Assembly (NCBI RefSeq): GCF_030718085.1
Contig: NZ_JAVAJF010000001.1
Span: forward strand, 1 to 64,000
From: Marinobacter sp. MDS2
Lineage (GTDB): Bacteria > Pseudomonadota > Gammaproteobacteria > Pseudomonadales > Oleiphilaceae
Direction: 5' to 3'
DNA: 64,000 nt
Shown piece after piece: positions 54,862 through 63,967 of this stretch. The notes below the pieces were generated by a model. The model was not told the origin of the DNA. It saw only the letters and a list, made by a program, of their open reading frames with translations, and did no database searches. The translations under genes and the position numbers were made by a program. Numbering within the stretch: the stretch's first letter is position 1; every line of letters begins with the position of its first letter.

Positions 54862-55734
54862 TTATCGTCCCTCCAAGCGGCGCAGGAATCGGCTCTGCCA
54901 AACGTTAATCGCAAACAGCAGGATTAAAGACACCAGCAACACCATAGACGCGATTGCACTGGCGGCTGCGTAGTCGTATTCCTGCAAACGGATAAAGATC
55001 ATCAGACTGGTTACTTCGCTGACGTAAGGCGTGTTGCCCGCTATGAAGATAATCGCGCCGAATTCACCGAGGCTTCGAGTAAACGACAACGCAATGCCGG
55101 TAACGAGCGCGGGCCACAAGGACGGGAATATCACTTTGCGGAACACACGGCCATCCGAAGCGCCCAGGCTTACTGCCGCTTCTTCATCGGCGGGCGAAAG
55201 TTCTTCAAGTACTGGCTGAACGGTGCGTACAACAAACGGAATACTGGTAAATGCCATGGCAACCACGATACCGATGGGCGTGAACGCCACCTCGACACCC
55301 AATTTATCAAGCCACTGGCCGTACCAGCCGTTTTGGGCAAACAGTGTTGCCAATGTGATGCCCGCTACAGCGGTCGGCAACGCAAAGGGCAGGTCCACAA
55401 CGGCATCAATCAACCGCTTTCCGGGGAACTCGTAGCGCACCAAAACCCAAGCGAGCAGTAGCCCGAATACGCCGTTAAACAACGATGCTGCCAAGGCGGT
55501 CCATGCGGTCACTTTGTAGGATTCGATTACCCGAGGATCGGTGATGGTGAAAACGAACTGGTCCCAGGTCATGCCAGACGTTTCAACCACCAGCCCGGTG
55601 AGAGGCAACAGCAAAACCAGGCTGACAAAGAACAGAGAGATGCCCAGACTTAACCCGAACCCGGGCAGAACTCGCTTGCTACGACTGGAAAAGCGCCGCA
55701 CTGGGGCGACGCTTGTTTGAGCAGATGCAGACAT
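54862..55734 (-). CDS. cysT: Sulfate ABC transporter permease CysT (CysU)
   Basis: A 290-aa permease, about six TM segments, EAA loop near DEEAAVSLGASDGRVFRKV and the family motif FTRSLGEFGAIIFIAGN. It pairs with CysW to make the transmembrane channel for sulfate/thiosulfate. Nine bases after sbp. Confidence 0.95.
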   Translation of the reverse strand: MSASAQTSVAPVRRFSSRSKRVLPGFGLSLGISLFFVSLVLLLPLTGLVVETSGMTWDQFVFTITDPRVIESYKVTAWTALAASLFNGVFGLLLAWVLVRYEFPGKRLIDAVVDLPFALPTAVAGITLATLFAQNGWYGQWLDKLGVEVAFTPIGIVVAMAFTSIPFVVRTVQPVLEELSPADEEAAVSLGASDGRVFRKVIFPSLWPALVTGIALSFTRSLGEFGAIIFIAGNTPYVSEVTSLMIFIRLQEYDYAAASAIASMVLLVSLILLFAINVWQSRFLRRLEGR

Positions 55735-55743
55735 TAGAGGCTC

Positions 55744-56745
55744 TTACCGCCGACGCTGGAGCTGGTCGAGCTTACCGCCGCTGGCAAAGTGGGCTTTCAT
55801 AGCTTTTTCCCAGCCTCCGGCAATTTCATCGATAGACTTCAGCTTGAGGTCACGGAAGCGATCAGCGTTCTCCTTCAAAACCGTTTCGTTCTGAACCCGG
55901 TAGTTGAAGCTGGCCAGCAGGCGCTGGGCATCTTCCGAGTAAAGGTGACTCAGGTACTCTTTTGCCAGTTCTTCGGTACCGTTTTGCTTGGTGTAATCGT
56001 CAATCCAGGTGACTGGGAACTCAGCCAGGAAGCTGACTTTCGGAGTGACAACTTCGTATTCACCTTCCAGACGATCCGCAATGTTCAGCACTTCGGATTC
56101 GAAGGTCAGCAACGCATCACCAATACCACGCTCAACAAAGGTGGTGGTGGCGCCACGGCCGCCGCTGTCGAAGACACGTACCTGGCCCAGTAACGAAGCG
56201 AGGAAGTCATCAATTTTGTCCTGGTCTTCGCCGAACTGATCCTGCGCAAAGCCCAAGGCTGCAAGATAGGTGTAGCGGCCGTTGCCCGAGGTTTTCGGGT
56301 TTGGCATAACCAAAGAGACGTCTTCACGAATCAGGTCATCCCAGTTCTCGATGTTCTTGGGGTTACCTTTTCGCACCAAAAACGCCATGGTGGAATAATA
56401 AGGAGAGCTGTTGTTCGGAAAGCGTTCCGCCCAGTTCTCTGGGATCAGACGGCCCCGAGTGTGCAGGATGTCGATGTCGGTAACTTGGTTAAAGGTAGCA
56501 ACATCTGCTTTCAGGCCTTGGATAATGGCTTGAGCCTGCTTGGAAGAACCGGCGTGAGATTGTTTGATCTCGACGGTTTCGCCGGTCTTTTCTTGCCAGT
56601 GTTTCTGAAACTCGACGTTGTAGGCGGCGAACAGTTCGCGGGCAATGTCATAGGAGGTGTTGAGAAGCTCCCGATCAGCGGAAAGAGCTGGCTGAGCAGA
56701 AAGTAGGGCAGCGCCAAGCGCGATGCCTTTGAAAAAGGTCTTCAT
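55744..56745 (-). CDS. sbp: Periplasmic sulfate-binding protein Sbp
   Basis: A 333-aa periplasmic binding protein: signal peptide (cleavage near PALSA-DRE), then the Sbp-typical LLNTSYDIARELF, QSHAGSSKQAQAII (Ser residues contact sulfate) and ADVATFNQVTDID. First gene of sbp-cysT-cysW-cysA. Its ribosome site is inside a 10-bp hairpin (56749-56784), suggesting control at translation in addition to sulfur-starvation control of transcription. CysP (thiosulfate binding) is the alternative; the sequence fits Sbp better. Confidence 0.93.
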   Translation of the reverse strand: MKTFFKGIALGAALLSAQPALSADRELLNTSYDIARELFAAYNVEFQKHWQEKTGETVEIKQSHAGSSKQAQAIIQGLKADVATFNQVTDIDILHTRGRLIPENWAERFPNNSSPYYSTMAFLVRKGNPKNIENWDDLIREDVSLVMPNPKTSGNGRYTYLAALGFAQDQFGEDQDKIDDFLASLLGQVRVFDSGGRGATTTFVERGIGDALLTFESEVLNIADRLEGEYEVVTPKVSFLAEFPVTWIDDYTKQNGTEELAKEYLSHLYSEDAQRLLASFNYRVQNETVLKENADRFRDLKLKSIDEIAGGWEKAMKAHFASGGKLDQLQRRR

Positions 56746-56748
56746 GTA

Positions 56749-56784
56749 AAGCTCCTCAAAACCTATTAGTTGAATCTGAGGAGC
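56749..56784 (-). promoter_or_regulatory. Leader hairpin burying the sbp ribosome-binding site
   Basis: In the sbp mRNA GCTCCTCAGA can pair with TTTGAGGAGC over 10 bp (one G:T pair) around a 14-base loop. The 3' arm holds the Shine-Dalgarno GAGGAG, five bases from the ATG at 56745. It could limit translation until opened. Confidence 0.55.
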
Positions 56785-56856
56785 AATTTAACAAAGCTTG
56801 CTAAGAACTAAAAAGACTTTAAAAGACTAATCAAATTACTATTTCGAATATCCGGG

Positions 56857-57825
56857 TTAAAAGCGAAGTAGCGCAGAGCCCCACGTAAAACCGCCTCCGA
56901 AGGCCTCCAGTAGCACAACTTCACCGCGCTTGATGCGCCCATCACGTACCGCTTCGTCCAGCGCCAGCGGGATCGAGGCGGCTGATGTGTTGCCATGGCG
57001 GTTTACCGTGACCACCACTTGATCCATCGACATATTCAGTTTTTTCGCCGTGGCAGAGATGATTCTAAGGTTAGCCTGATGGGGTACGAGCCAGTCTATC
57101 TCGGATTTCTGCATCTGATTGGCTTCAAGGGTTTCGTCAACAATCTTGCCGAGCGTGTTCACCGCCATCTTGAACACCTCGTTGCCTTTCATTTCTACAA
57201 ACGCCTGACCAGCCTTCACGGCGTCAAAATCGTTGGCCACGCCACAGGGAACGTGAAGCAAGGTTTCGTAACGACCATCGGCGTGCAGGTGAGTTGACAG
57301 GATCCCGGTTTCTTCGCTGGCTTCGAGCACGACTGCACCGGCACCATCACCGAACAGCACGCAGGTGGTTCGATCTTCCCAATTAAGGATGCGGGAAAAC
57401 ACCTCGGCGCCAATCACCAGTGCCTTTTTGCTACTGCCCGACCGAATGAATTTCTCGGCAGTCGCCAAGGCATACACAAACCCGCTGCATACTGCTTGAA
57501 TGTCAAAGGCAGGGCAGCCATGAATCCCCAATCGCGCTTGCAGAATACAGGCGCAACTGGGAAAGACTTTATCCGGGGTGGTGGTGGCAAAGACGATCAG
57601 ATCGATTTCTGACACATCGATGCCTGCCGCTTCAATCGCACGCAAGGCGGCTTGCTCTGCCAGATCGACCGTCGTTTGGCCGGGCAGGGCAATGTAACGT
57701 TGCTCGATACCGGTACGTTCGCGAATCCACTGGTCGGAGGTCTCTACCTTCTTTTCCAGATCGAGATTAGTGACAACGTTGTCCGGCAAGTAAGAGCCGG
57801 TTCCGGCGATGCGTGCGTAAGTCAT
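56857..57825 (-). CDS. fabH: 3-oxoacyl-ACP synthase III (FabH)
   Basis: A 322-aa beta-ketoacyl-ACP synthase III that starts fatty-acid synthesis by condensing acetyl-CoA with malonyl-ACP. The catalytic triad is complete: Cys113 in QAVCSGF, His249 in VPHQANLRI and Asn279 in RHGNTSAAS. Length is typical. It is a single gene here, outside a fab cluster, so it may be a second copy or one with different acyl-CoA preference. GTG/ATG ambiguity is absent. Confidence 0.92.
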   Translation of the reverse strand: MTYARIAGTGSYLPDNVVTNLDLEKKVETSDQWIRERTGIEQRYIALPGQTTVDLAEQAALRAIEAAGIDVSEIDLIVFATTTPDKVFPSCACILQARLGIHGCPAFDIQAVCSGFVYALATAEKFIRSGSSKKALVIGAEVFSRILNWEDRTTCVLFGDGAGAVVLEASEETGILSTHLHADGRYETLLHVPCGVANDFDAVKAGQAFVEMKGNEVFKMAVNTLGKIVDETLEANQMQKSEIDWLVPHQANLRIISATAKKLNMSMDQVVVTVNRHGNTSAASIPLALDEAVRDGRIKRGEVVLLEAFGGGFTWGSALLRF

Positions 57826-57906
57826 GGGTGGCGTCCAAGGTCAAAAGCGATCATTAATGACCTCATGCTAACCTTGCGCCACCGGAATGGTTATTAGCGG
57901 TTCGTC

Positions 57907-58962
57907 TCAGCCCGATTTCAGGGTGTTCATGTCAATCACAAAGCGGTATTTCACATCGCCTTTCTTCATTCGCTCGTAAGCATCGTTAATGTTGCGAATA
58001 TCCAGCATCTCCACATCGCAGCTGATGTCGTGCTCCGCACAGAAGTCCAGAACCTCCTGGGTTTCCGGCATTCCGCCGATTAAAGACCCGGCAATCACCC
58101 TCCGTTTAAGCAGCAATAGTCCAGCGTTTACCGGCGGCTCAATGGCGGAAAGAAGCCCCACAAGAATGTGGGTGCCATCGTGTTTCAGGCACTTCAGGTA
58201 CGGGTTCAGGTCGTGGGCAACGGGAATCGTGTCGAGCAAGAAATCGAACGAATTTGACACCGCTTTCATCTGGCTGCGATCGGTTGAAACCACCACGTGG
58301 TCGGCACCTTGTTTTTTGGCTTCGGCGACTTTGCTTTCAGACCGGGTGAACAACGTCACTTCAGCTCCGAGCGCTTTGGCAAATTTTACGCCCATGTGCC
58401 CGAGACCGCCCATGCCGAGAACGCCCACCTTATGACCTTTGCCGACCTTGAAGTGCTTGAGGGGGGAGTAGGTGGTGACGCCGGCACACAGTATGGGAGC
58501 TGCGCTGGCCGCGTTCAGCTTTTCCGGAACGCGAACCACAAATCGTTCACTGACAATAATGTTGTCGGAATAGCCGCCCATGGTGACCGAACCGTCTTGG
58601 CGGTCGATGCCGCCATAGGTTGCGGTCATACCTTCATCGCAATACTGCTCAAGCCCGGAATCGCATGCCGAGCAGGTGCGGCAACTGTCAACCATGCAAC
58701 CAACACCGACAAGATCGCCGGCTTTGTAGGACGTCACTTCAGAACCGACAGCGGAAACTCGTCCGATAATTTCATGGCCGGGGACCACTGGATATTGTGA
58801 GCCGCCCCAATCGTTCTCAACAACGTGAACATCGCTGTGACACACACCGCAGTAGTCAATTTCGATGGCAACATCGTCGTTTCGAAGAGAACGGCGCTCG
58901 AAATTGTAAGGTGCCAATCCGGAATCCGCCGATTGGGCCGCGTAGGCGCGTGTGTTAGCCAT
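57907..58962 (-). CDS. Zinc-dependent NAD(P) alcohol dehydrogenase (YahK/CAD type)
   Basis: A 351-aa medium-chain dehydrogenase. Catalytic zinc ligands are Cys38 in YCGVCHSDVH, His in GHEIIGRV and the later Cys; the structural zinc has four Cys in CRTCSACDSGLEQYC. Cofactor motif VLGMGGLGHMGVKFAKALGA. YahK-like enzymes reduce aldehydes with NADPH. ATG 58962 has GAGGAG nine bases upstream. Divergent from a lipoprotein gene. Confidence 0.92.
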   Translation of the reverse strand: MANTRAYAAQSADSGLAPYNFERRSLRNDDVAIEIDYCGVCHSDVHVVENDWGGSQYPVVPGHEIIGRVSAVGSEVTSYKAGDLVGVGCMVDSCRTCSACDSGLEQYCDEGMTATYGGIDRQDGSVTMGGYSDNIIVSERFVVRVPEKLNAASAAPILCAGVTTYSPLKHFKVGKGHKVGVLGMGGLGHMGVKFAKALGAEVTLFTRSESKVAEAKKQGADHVVVSTDRSQMKAVSNSFDFLLDTIPVAHDLNPYLKCLKHDGTHILVGLLSAIEPPVNAGLLLLKRRVIAGSLIGGMPETQEVLDFCAEHDISCDVEMLDIRNINDAYERMKKGDVKYRFVIDMNTLKSG

Positions 58963-59080
58963 GAAAATCTCCTCATTAATTGTAAGTTTTTCTACCGAGC
59001 GCACGGTACTCGCATTCGAATATAGATACCGTCACATGTAACAGAATGTAATTTCACTCTATAGTTTCTTCAGGAATGAG

Positions 59081-59662
59081 ATGATGAGAGCCCATCTGCC
59101 ACCTATGACAACCAAATTTGCTGCGTTTTGCGCCGCCTGCACATTCATGCTGACCGGGTGTATGCCCGGAACCATCGCCACGACTGTCGGCACTGGATAC
59201 GTGTATGAGCAAAAACAAGATCAGAAATATAAGCATGATGTAGAGCGGGCTGTCGATCAATACCAGCAAGATCACGCCAATTCGCCCTGTCAGCATGGCG
59301 AAGACCGCGTTATGGAACCGGCCATCAAGATCATCAAAGAACACCGTTTAACCGGTATGAACGAAGTAATTGAGCGTTTGGGTACGATCTACCAGGATCA
59401 AACACTGGCAGACAACGTCCGTGCCGGCGCGCTGTACAATATTGCCGTGTTGGAGTCCCGCCGAAAACCCGCCAACAAGGCCAAAGCCCGCGACCACTAC
59501 AAGCAACTGTATGCCGAGTTCCCGAACGAATACCGTTGCATCTTCGAAGAGTCGCAGTGGCGGGATGAGATGATAAAAAAACAACTGTTGCTACCGGGGG
59601 AAAGCGTGGATTCGTTTCTGGAGGATGCCCGCCGAGATGCCGAGCGTCGCCGAATGCCGTAA
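59081..59662 (+). CDS. Predicted outer-membrane lipoprotein, unknown function
   Basis: A 193-aa protein with lipobox LTGC (Met at +2, so outer-membrane sorting). The mature part is helical and contains TPR/Sel1-like spacing (DNVRAGALYNIAVLESRRK, KAKARDHYKQLYAEFPNEY). AGGAATGAG precedes ATG 59081; another ATG is at 59084. I do not recognise a named family. It stands alone between an alcohol dehydrogenase and mqo. Confidence 0.72.
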   Translation: MMRAHLPPMTTKFAAFCAACTFMLTGCMPGTIATTVGTGYVYEQKQDQKYKHDVERAVDQYQQDHANSPCQHGEDRVMEPAIKIIKEHRLTGMNEVIERLGTIYQDQTLADNVRAGALYNIAVLESRRKPANKAKARDHYKQLYAEFPNEYRCIFEESQWRDEMIKKQLLLPGESVDSFLEDARRDAERRRMP

Positions 59663-59779
59663 ATGTTCTTGAATGCCGGCACAACCTCCGCTGACCGGCA
59701 GGGCGAACGGTTCCGTGCTACTTTTGAAAGAGATGGCTGAAAAATCAAGCCTGTAAACTCAACTGTAGCGAGTGGAATT

Positions 59780-61249
59780 ATGAACCTGATCATCATCGGT
59801 GCCGGCATTATGGGAACCACCCTTGCGGTGCTGGCCAAAGAGATGGTTCCCAATCTGGAAGTGACGATTCTTGAACGGCTAGATAGCCCGGGAGCAGGCA
59901 ATTCCTGGGCTTTTAACAACGCCGGAACCGGGCACGAGGCAAATTGCGAGCTGAACTACACCCCGGTCGATGAAGAGGTTATCTCTGTTGAGAAAGCGTT
60001 GAAAATTCACGCTCAGTTTAATGTGGCCAAACAGTTTTGGGCCTATCTGGTTCGAAAAGGCGCCATCGACGATCCGACATCTTTCATCAATCCTACCAAG
60101 CATTGCACCATCGTTTCCGAACCCGCGATAGAGATGCTGAGACTGCGCTTCAAGGAAATGTCGGGCCATCATTTTTTCGAGCAGATGAAGTTCTCGGAAG
60201 ACTTCGACGAAATCAAAAGCTGGATTCCCTTCACCATGGAAGGGAGATCCCGGGATGAAAAAATGGCCGCAACCGCCATTGAAACGGGTACCGACGTTAA
60301 TTTCGGTGCGTTGACCGAACAAATCGCAGCCTACGCGGTGCGTGAGCTAGGTGTTCAAATTGAGTTTGGCACCCATGTACGACGAGTGCATAGAAGCCCG
60401 GCTGGCCAATGGTTAATCGAAGCGCAGAATGACGCGGGGCCAATTCAGCACAAGGCGGATGTGCTGTTTGTAGGAGCGGGCGGTGGTGCCTTCCCGATTC
60501 TCAAGAAAAGCCTGATGCCGTTCCGCAGCCGATTCACCGGGTTTCCAGTAGGTGGGCGTTTCCTGCAGGCACCGATCACATCGGAGCAAGCCCAACAATA
60601 CCGCGCGAAAACCTACGGTAAAGCAGAAGTGGGCGCGCCTCCCATGTCCGTGCCGCACCTGGATTTGCGGTTGGTGGATGGCCAGCATTATCTGTTGTTT
60701 GGGCCTTTTGCTTCCTTTAAGCCAGTACTTGAGAAAGGCCGCGGCTTTTTCGATTACCTATCTTCGTTGCGGTTGCACGACATTCCCGGGCTTCTAAACG
60801 TCACTCTCGACCACTTTCCGTTAGTGAAGTATCTGGTATCCGAGAGCTTTAAAGGCAAGAAAAGCATGTTCGCCGAGCTTGAAAAGTTTGCGCCCGGGCT
60901 GGGTGACAAATTCGACTGGGCACCAATAGAGGCAGGTCAGCGCGTGCAAATAATTAAAGACGGCGCTCTGCAGATGGGAACAGAGATTATCGTTTCTACC
61001 GACAAAACCTACTCTACATTGCTGGGTGCGTCGCCGGGTGCGTCGGTTTCGCCAGAGGTTATGCTGCGCTGTTTGGAACGTTTATTTCCCTCACTTTGTG
61101 AAGAAGATGAGGCTGTTCGCAAGAAATCGGAAATATTCCCCGAGGACGACCTTGAAGTGCTGGCTCACAAACCGGATCGATATCGGGAAATTCGCGATTC
61201 GGTCAACCAGACACTGGGAATCATCGCACCAGAAACACAGGGAATTTAA
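59780..61249 (+). CDS. mqo: Malate:quinone oxidoreductase
   Basis: A 489-aa FAD-dependent enzyme of the Mqo family that oxidises malate to oxaloacetate and reduces the quinone pool at the inner membrane. FAD motif LIIIGAGIMGTTLAVLAKEM, NNAGTGHEANCELNYTP and the C-terminal LGASPGASVSPEVMLRCLERL are characteristic. A single gene, convergent with the PhoQ-like kinase 40 bases away. Confidence 0.88.
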   Translation: MNLIIIGAGIMGTTLAVLAKEMVPNLEVTILERLDSPGAGNSWAFNNAGTGHEANCELNYTPVDEEVISVEKALKIHAQFNVAKQFWAYLVRKGAIDDPTSFINPTKHCTIVSEPAIEMLRLRFKEMSGHHFFEQMKFSEDFDEIKSWIPFTMEGRSRDEKMAATAIETGTDVNFGALTEQIAAYAVRELGVQIEFGTHVRRVHRSPAGQWLIEAQNDAGPIQHKADVLFVGAGGGAFPILKKSLMPFRSRFTGFPVGGRFLQAPITSEQAQQYRAKTYGKAEVGAPPMSVPHLDLRLVDGQHYLLFGPFASFKPVLEKGRGFFDYLSSLRLHDIPGLLNVTLDHFPLVKYLVSESFKGKKSMFAELEKFAPGLGDKFDWAPIEAGQRVQIIKDGALQMGTEIIVSTDKTYSTLLGASPGASVSPEVMLRCLERLFPSLCEEDEAVRKKSEIFPEDDLEVLAHKPDRYREIRDSVNQTLGIIAPETQGI

Positions 61250-61288
61250 GTGCCAACAGTCTAAGTCACGCGATGGGCGCTCAACGGG

Positions 61289-62617
61289 TTAAAACGTTAC
61301 CCGTACCTGCAGGCCCGCTTGTGCGTTTGATGAGAAACTAATGTCACCGCTGTAGCGATCGACGATATCTCGAACAATAGCCAACCCCAAGCCATGGCCT
61401 GGGGTTTGTTCGTCCAACCTGAGGCCTCGTTTTCCGAGGTTAGCAAGCGCTTCTTCATGAACTCCTGGCCCGTCATCGGTCACCGATATATGTGGCCGTC
61501 CTTCGGGCTGTTCCAAAGAAAGCTCAACGAAACTTGTCGACCACTTTCCGGCATTATCCAGGAGGTTGCCCAAGATCTCGTTGAGATCGTGTTCCTCAAT
61601 GGCCCATTGGCAACCCTCAGGTAGCGAGCTTGATAACTCAAACGACTTGTCCGGGTATAGCCGGCCCAGCATCCATAGCAAGTCCCGCGCTTGTTTTAGT
61701 GGATCAGCCCTTTTCCCGATTTGGGGGCCGGCGAATCGACTCCGGCGCATCTCCGCCTCAAGTTGAGTGTCGATGACGTCTAGACGGTTGGCCATCTGTT
61801 TTCGCAATTCCCGATCCATAGGGCGATCGGTATCTTCGAGGATTTGCCGAACGGCGGCGATCGGTGTTTTTACACTGTGAGACAGGTTGGCGAGAGCATC
61901 TCGTGATTTCTCAAGCCGCTGATCAAGGGAATCGAGTAGTTGGTTAAGTTGTTTCACTAGAGGGTCGAACTCTTCCGGGGCCTGCATCTCGATGCGTTTG
62001 ATTTGGCCATCCTGGAGGCGAGTTAAAGCACTTTTGAGCTTGGTGACAGGGCGCATGGCCATATTGATACCAAGCCATATTACGGCGACTAACATCAGTA
62101 TCAAGACAATAGAAACAACCGCAGTCCAAACGTGCAGTTCCATTTGACTGTGTTTCAACGACCCGAAATCTTCCGAAACAATCACAACAATCGGCATTTC
62201 ATTAACCAAAAAAGCCTTTCGGTAGGCCAGCATATCCGAGGTCGCCTTAGACCCGTTATGGATCTGGACGCGAATTGCCCCACTTTCACTATGATCCAGT
62301 AATGGGGTTAAGATTGATTGCCAACTATCTGGCAATACGAGGGTTTTTGATGGTGTTTGGATAGCGAATGCATGATGAAATACGTCCTGAAAATAATCCC
62401 CGGTGTTTAGCAGGTTAACGTTGCCGTTTGTTCTTCGTATTTGATGCTCCAGAAAAGCCACTTCATCTCTAAGCCGATCTTCCACGAACTCCCGGGACAT
62501 CCTGTCGAGTAAATATCCGTGAACAATCCAAGCAAGCGCCATCAGACTGATGCCCGCTGGCAGCAAACAAATGAGCAGGGTGTTTTTTACCGACAAAGGC
62601 TTCTCAAACAACGTCAT
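61289..62617 (-). CDS. PhoQ-like sensor histidine kinase
   Basis: A 442-aa membrane kinase: TM1 ~12-34, periplasmic sensor ~35-160, TM2 ~162-184, HAMP, HisKA with His247 in ANLSHSVKTPIAAV, and an intact HATPase (NLLDNAGKWS; TDDGPGVHEEAL; GHGLGLAIVRDI). The SVKTP form and no metal-binding motif outside resemble PhoQ/QseC. It is the partner of the response regulator whose gene ends 14 bases inside it. The signal could be copper, given the divergent cupredoxin, but that is inference. Confidence 0.92.
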   Translation of the reverse strand: MTLFEKPLSVKNTLLICLLPAGISLMALAWIVHGYLLDRMSREFVEDRLRDEVAFLEHQIRRTNGNVNLLNTGDYFQDVFHHAFAIQTPSKTLVLPDSWQSILTPLLDHSESGAIRVQIHNGSKATSDMLAYRKAFLVNEMPIVVIVSEDFGSLKHSQMELHVWTAVVSIVLILMLVAVIWLGINMAMRPVTKLKSALTRLQDGQIKRIEMQAPEEFDPLVKQLNQLLDSLDQRLEKSRDALANLSHSVKTPIAAVRQILEDTDRPMDRELRKQMANRLDVIDTQLEAEMRRSRFAGPQIGKRADPLKQARDLLWMLGRLYPDKSFELSSSLPEGCQWAIEEHDLNEILGNLLDNAGKWSTSFVELSLEQPEGRPHISVTDDGPGVHEEALANLGKRGLRLDEQTPGHGLGLAIVRDIVDRYSGDISFSSNAQAGLQVRVTF

Positions 62618-63269
62618 TAAACAGATACCCCTGGCCGCGCCTCGTTAGGATGGAGTTGGCTCCCACGAGCTTTCTAAGCCTTCGAATGTATGCTTCGATA
62701 ACGTTTTCATTTGGGGTGTCATTCAGACTGTAGAGCTGTTCCATTAACTGGTCTTTGGAATAGACTTGGCCCGGGCGACTCATCAGGCAGCGTAATAGCC
62801 GAAACTCGGTACCCGTTAGACTATGTTCGGTGCCGTCGGCCGTTTTTAGAATCTGGCGATTTTCATCGAGCTCCAAACGCCCGGCTTTGAGTGTGGAATC
62901 CACGCGACCTTCGCTGCGCCGTATGATCGCGTTCAGGCGGGCGACGAGCTCCTCCGTTTGGAAGGGTTTTCCGAGGTAGTCATCCGCACCTGCTTTCAGG
63001 CCGCTGACCTTGTCCTGCCAATCACCTCGAGCTGTAAGAATCAGCACCGGAAAGCTGACGTGGTTACCCCTCCAGGTTTTAAGGACTTCAAACCCATTCC
63101 CGTCTGGTAATCCAAGATCCAGTACCACTGCTCGATAATCCTCCTGCACACCCAAGCTTGTGGCATCTTTGGCGGTTTTCGCCCAATCGACACGAAATCC
63201 CGCTTTTTCGAGTTGGCCAATAAGTCCGTCGGCTAATAAATGATCATCTTCTACCAACAGTAGGCGCAT
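62604..63269 (-). CDS. OmpR-family response regulator (PhoP-like)
   Basis: A 221-aa response regulator. Receiver domain with phospho-acceptor Asp51 (VVLDLGLPDGNGFEVLK) and Lys in GKPFQTEELVARL; C-terminal winged-helix HTH (LTGTEFRLLRCLMSRPGQVYSK). The gene starts at ATG 63269 and overlaps the kinase gene. A 7-N4-7 direct repeat upstream fits dimer binding by this family and hence autoregulation. Confidence 0.94.
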   Translation of the reverse strand: MRLLLVEDDHLLADGLIGQLEKAGFRVDWAKTAKDATSLGVQEDYRAVVLDLGLPDGNGFEVLKTWRGNHVSFPVLILTARGDWQDKVSGLKAGADDYLGKPFQTEELVARLNAIIRRSEGRVDSTLKAGRLELDENRQILKTADGTEHSLTGTEFRLLRCLMSRPGQVYSKDQLMEQLYSLNDTPNENVIEAYIRRLRKLVGANSILTRRGQGYLFNDVV

Positions 63270-63305
63270 GGCTTGAGTCTTACTCCGTGAGAATGGTTGG
63301 CCGAG

Positions 63306-63374
63306 AGTATGAGGCAGCTACCTGAATCGGGCCTGAATGGTAAAACATCTTCAATTTTCAGCAAGGATTCAGGT
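63306..63374. promoter_or_regulatory. Candidate response-regulator operator between RR and cupredoxin genes
   Basis: CCTGAAT occurs twice as a direct repeat with a 4-base spacer (63321-63327, 63332-63338), an 11-base period typical of OmpR-family sites, and once inverted (ATTCAGG, 63367-63373). On the minus strand a CATACT -10-like box (63306-63311) is nine bases past the repeat. Confidence 0.55.
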
Positions 63375-63439
63375 TGGTAAGGGACAGTATGAACGCATCA
63401 AGCCGCTTACCCTTCAACCCCCTTGAAAGGAGAATAGTT

Positions 63440-63967
63440 ATGACTTTGGCAAAAAACATGATTTTGGTAACCGCCGTCGCATTGTCGGCGCCAGTCTTTG
63501 CAGGTGGGACACATAGTCATGGGCATGGATTCCCTGTCGGCGAACCGGGAGCAGCTGCGGAAGCCACTCGCACAATTACTGTCGAGCTGCACGATAACTA
63601 CTACGAGCCGGAACAGATCGAGGTGAGTGCAGGGGAGACCGTTCGGTTCGTCTTGGAGAACAAGGGTAATTTGGTGCATGAGTTCAATATTGGCACACCA
63701 TCCATGCACGAAGCGCATCAAGAAGAAATGATGATGATGGTCGAGCACGGTGTCATTCAGGGTGGCAAGCTAAATCACCACATGATGGAAATGGACATGG
63801 GAAATGGCCACACCATGAAGCATGACGACCCCAACAGCGCGCTGCTTGAGCCCGGGAAAAGCGGGGAGATCACTTGGACGTTCAATAAAGAAGGCAACAT
63901 CGAGTTTGCCTGCAACGTACCCGGCCACTATCAGGCAGGGATGTATGGAGACGTGAAGTTCAAGTAA
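63440..63967 (+). CDS. Exported cupredoxin-domain protein with His/Met-rich insert
   Basis: A 175-aa periplasmic protein. ATG 63440 has AAAGGAGA upstream and gives a signal peptide (cleavage near VFAGG); an in-frame ATG at 63374 lacks a site. The blue-copper-type fold shows ligands in LVHEFNIG and the C-terminal ACNVPGHYQAGMYG (Cys, His, Met). A His/Met-rich stretch (MMEMDMGNGHTMKHDD) between them may bind extra copper. It resembles CopI/CopK-type copper-resistance cupredoxins. Divergent from the two-component system. Confidence 0.85.
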   Translation: MTLAKNMILVTAVALSAPVFAGGTHSHGHGFPVGEPGAAAEATRTITVELHDNYYEPEQIEVSAGETVRFVLENKGNLVHEFNIGTPSMHEAHQEEMMMMVEHGVIQGGKLNHHMMEMDMGNGHTMKHDDPNSALLEPGKSGEITWTFNKEGNIEFACNVPGHYQAGMYGDVKFK

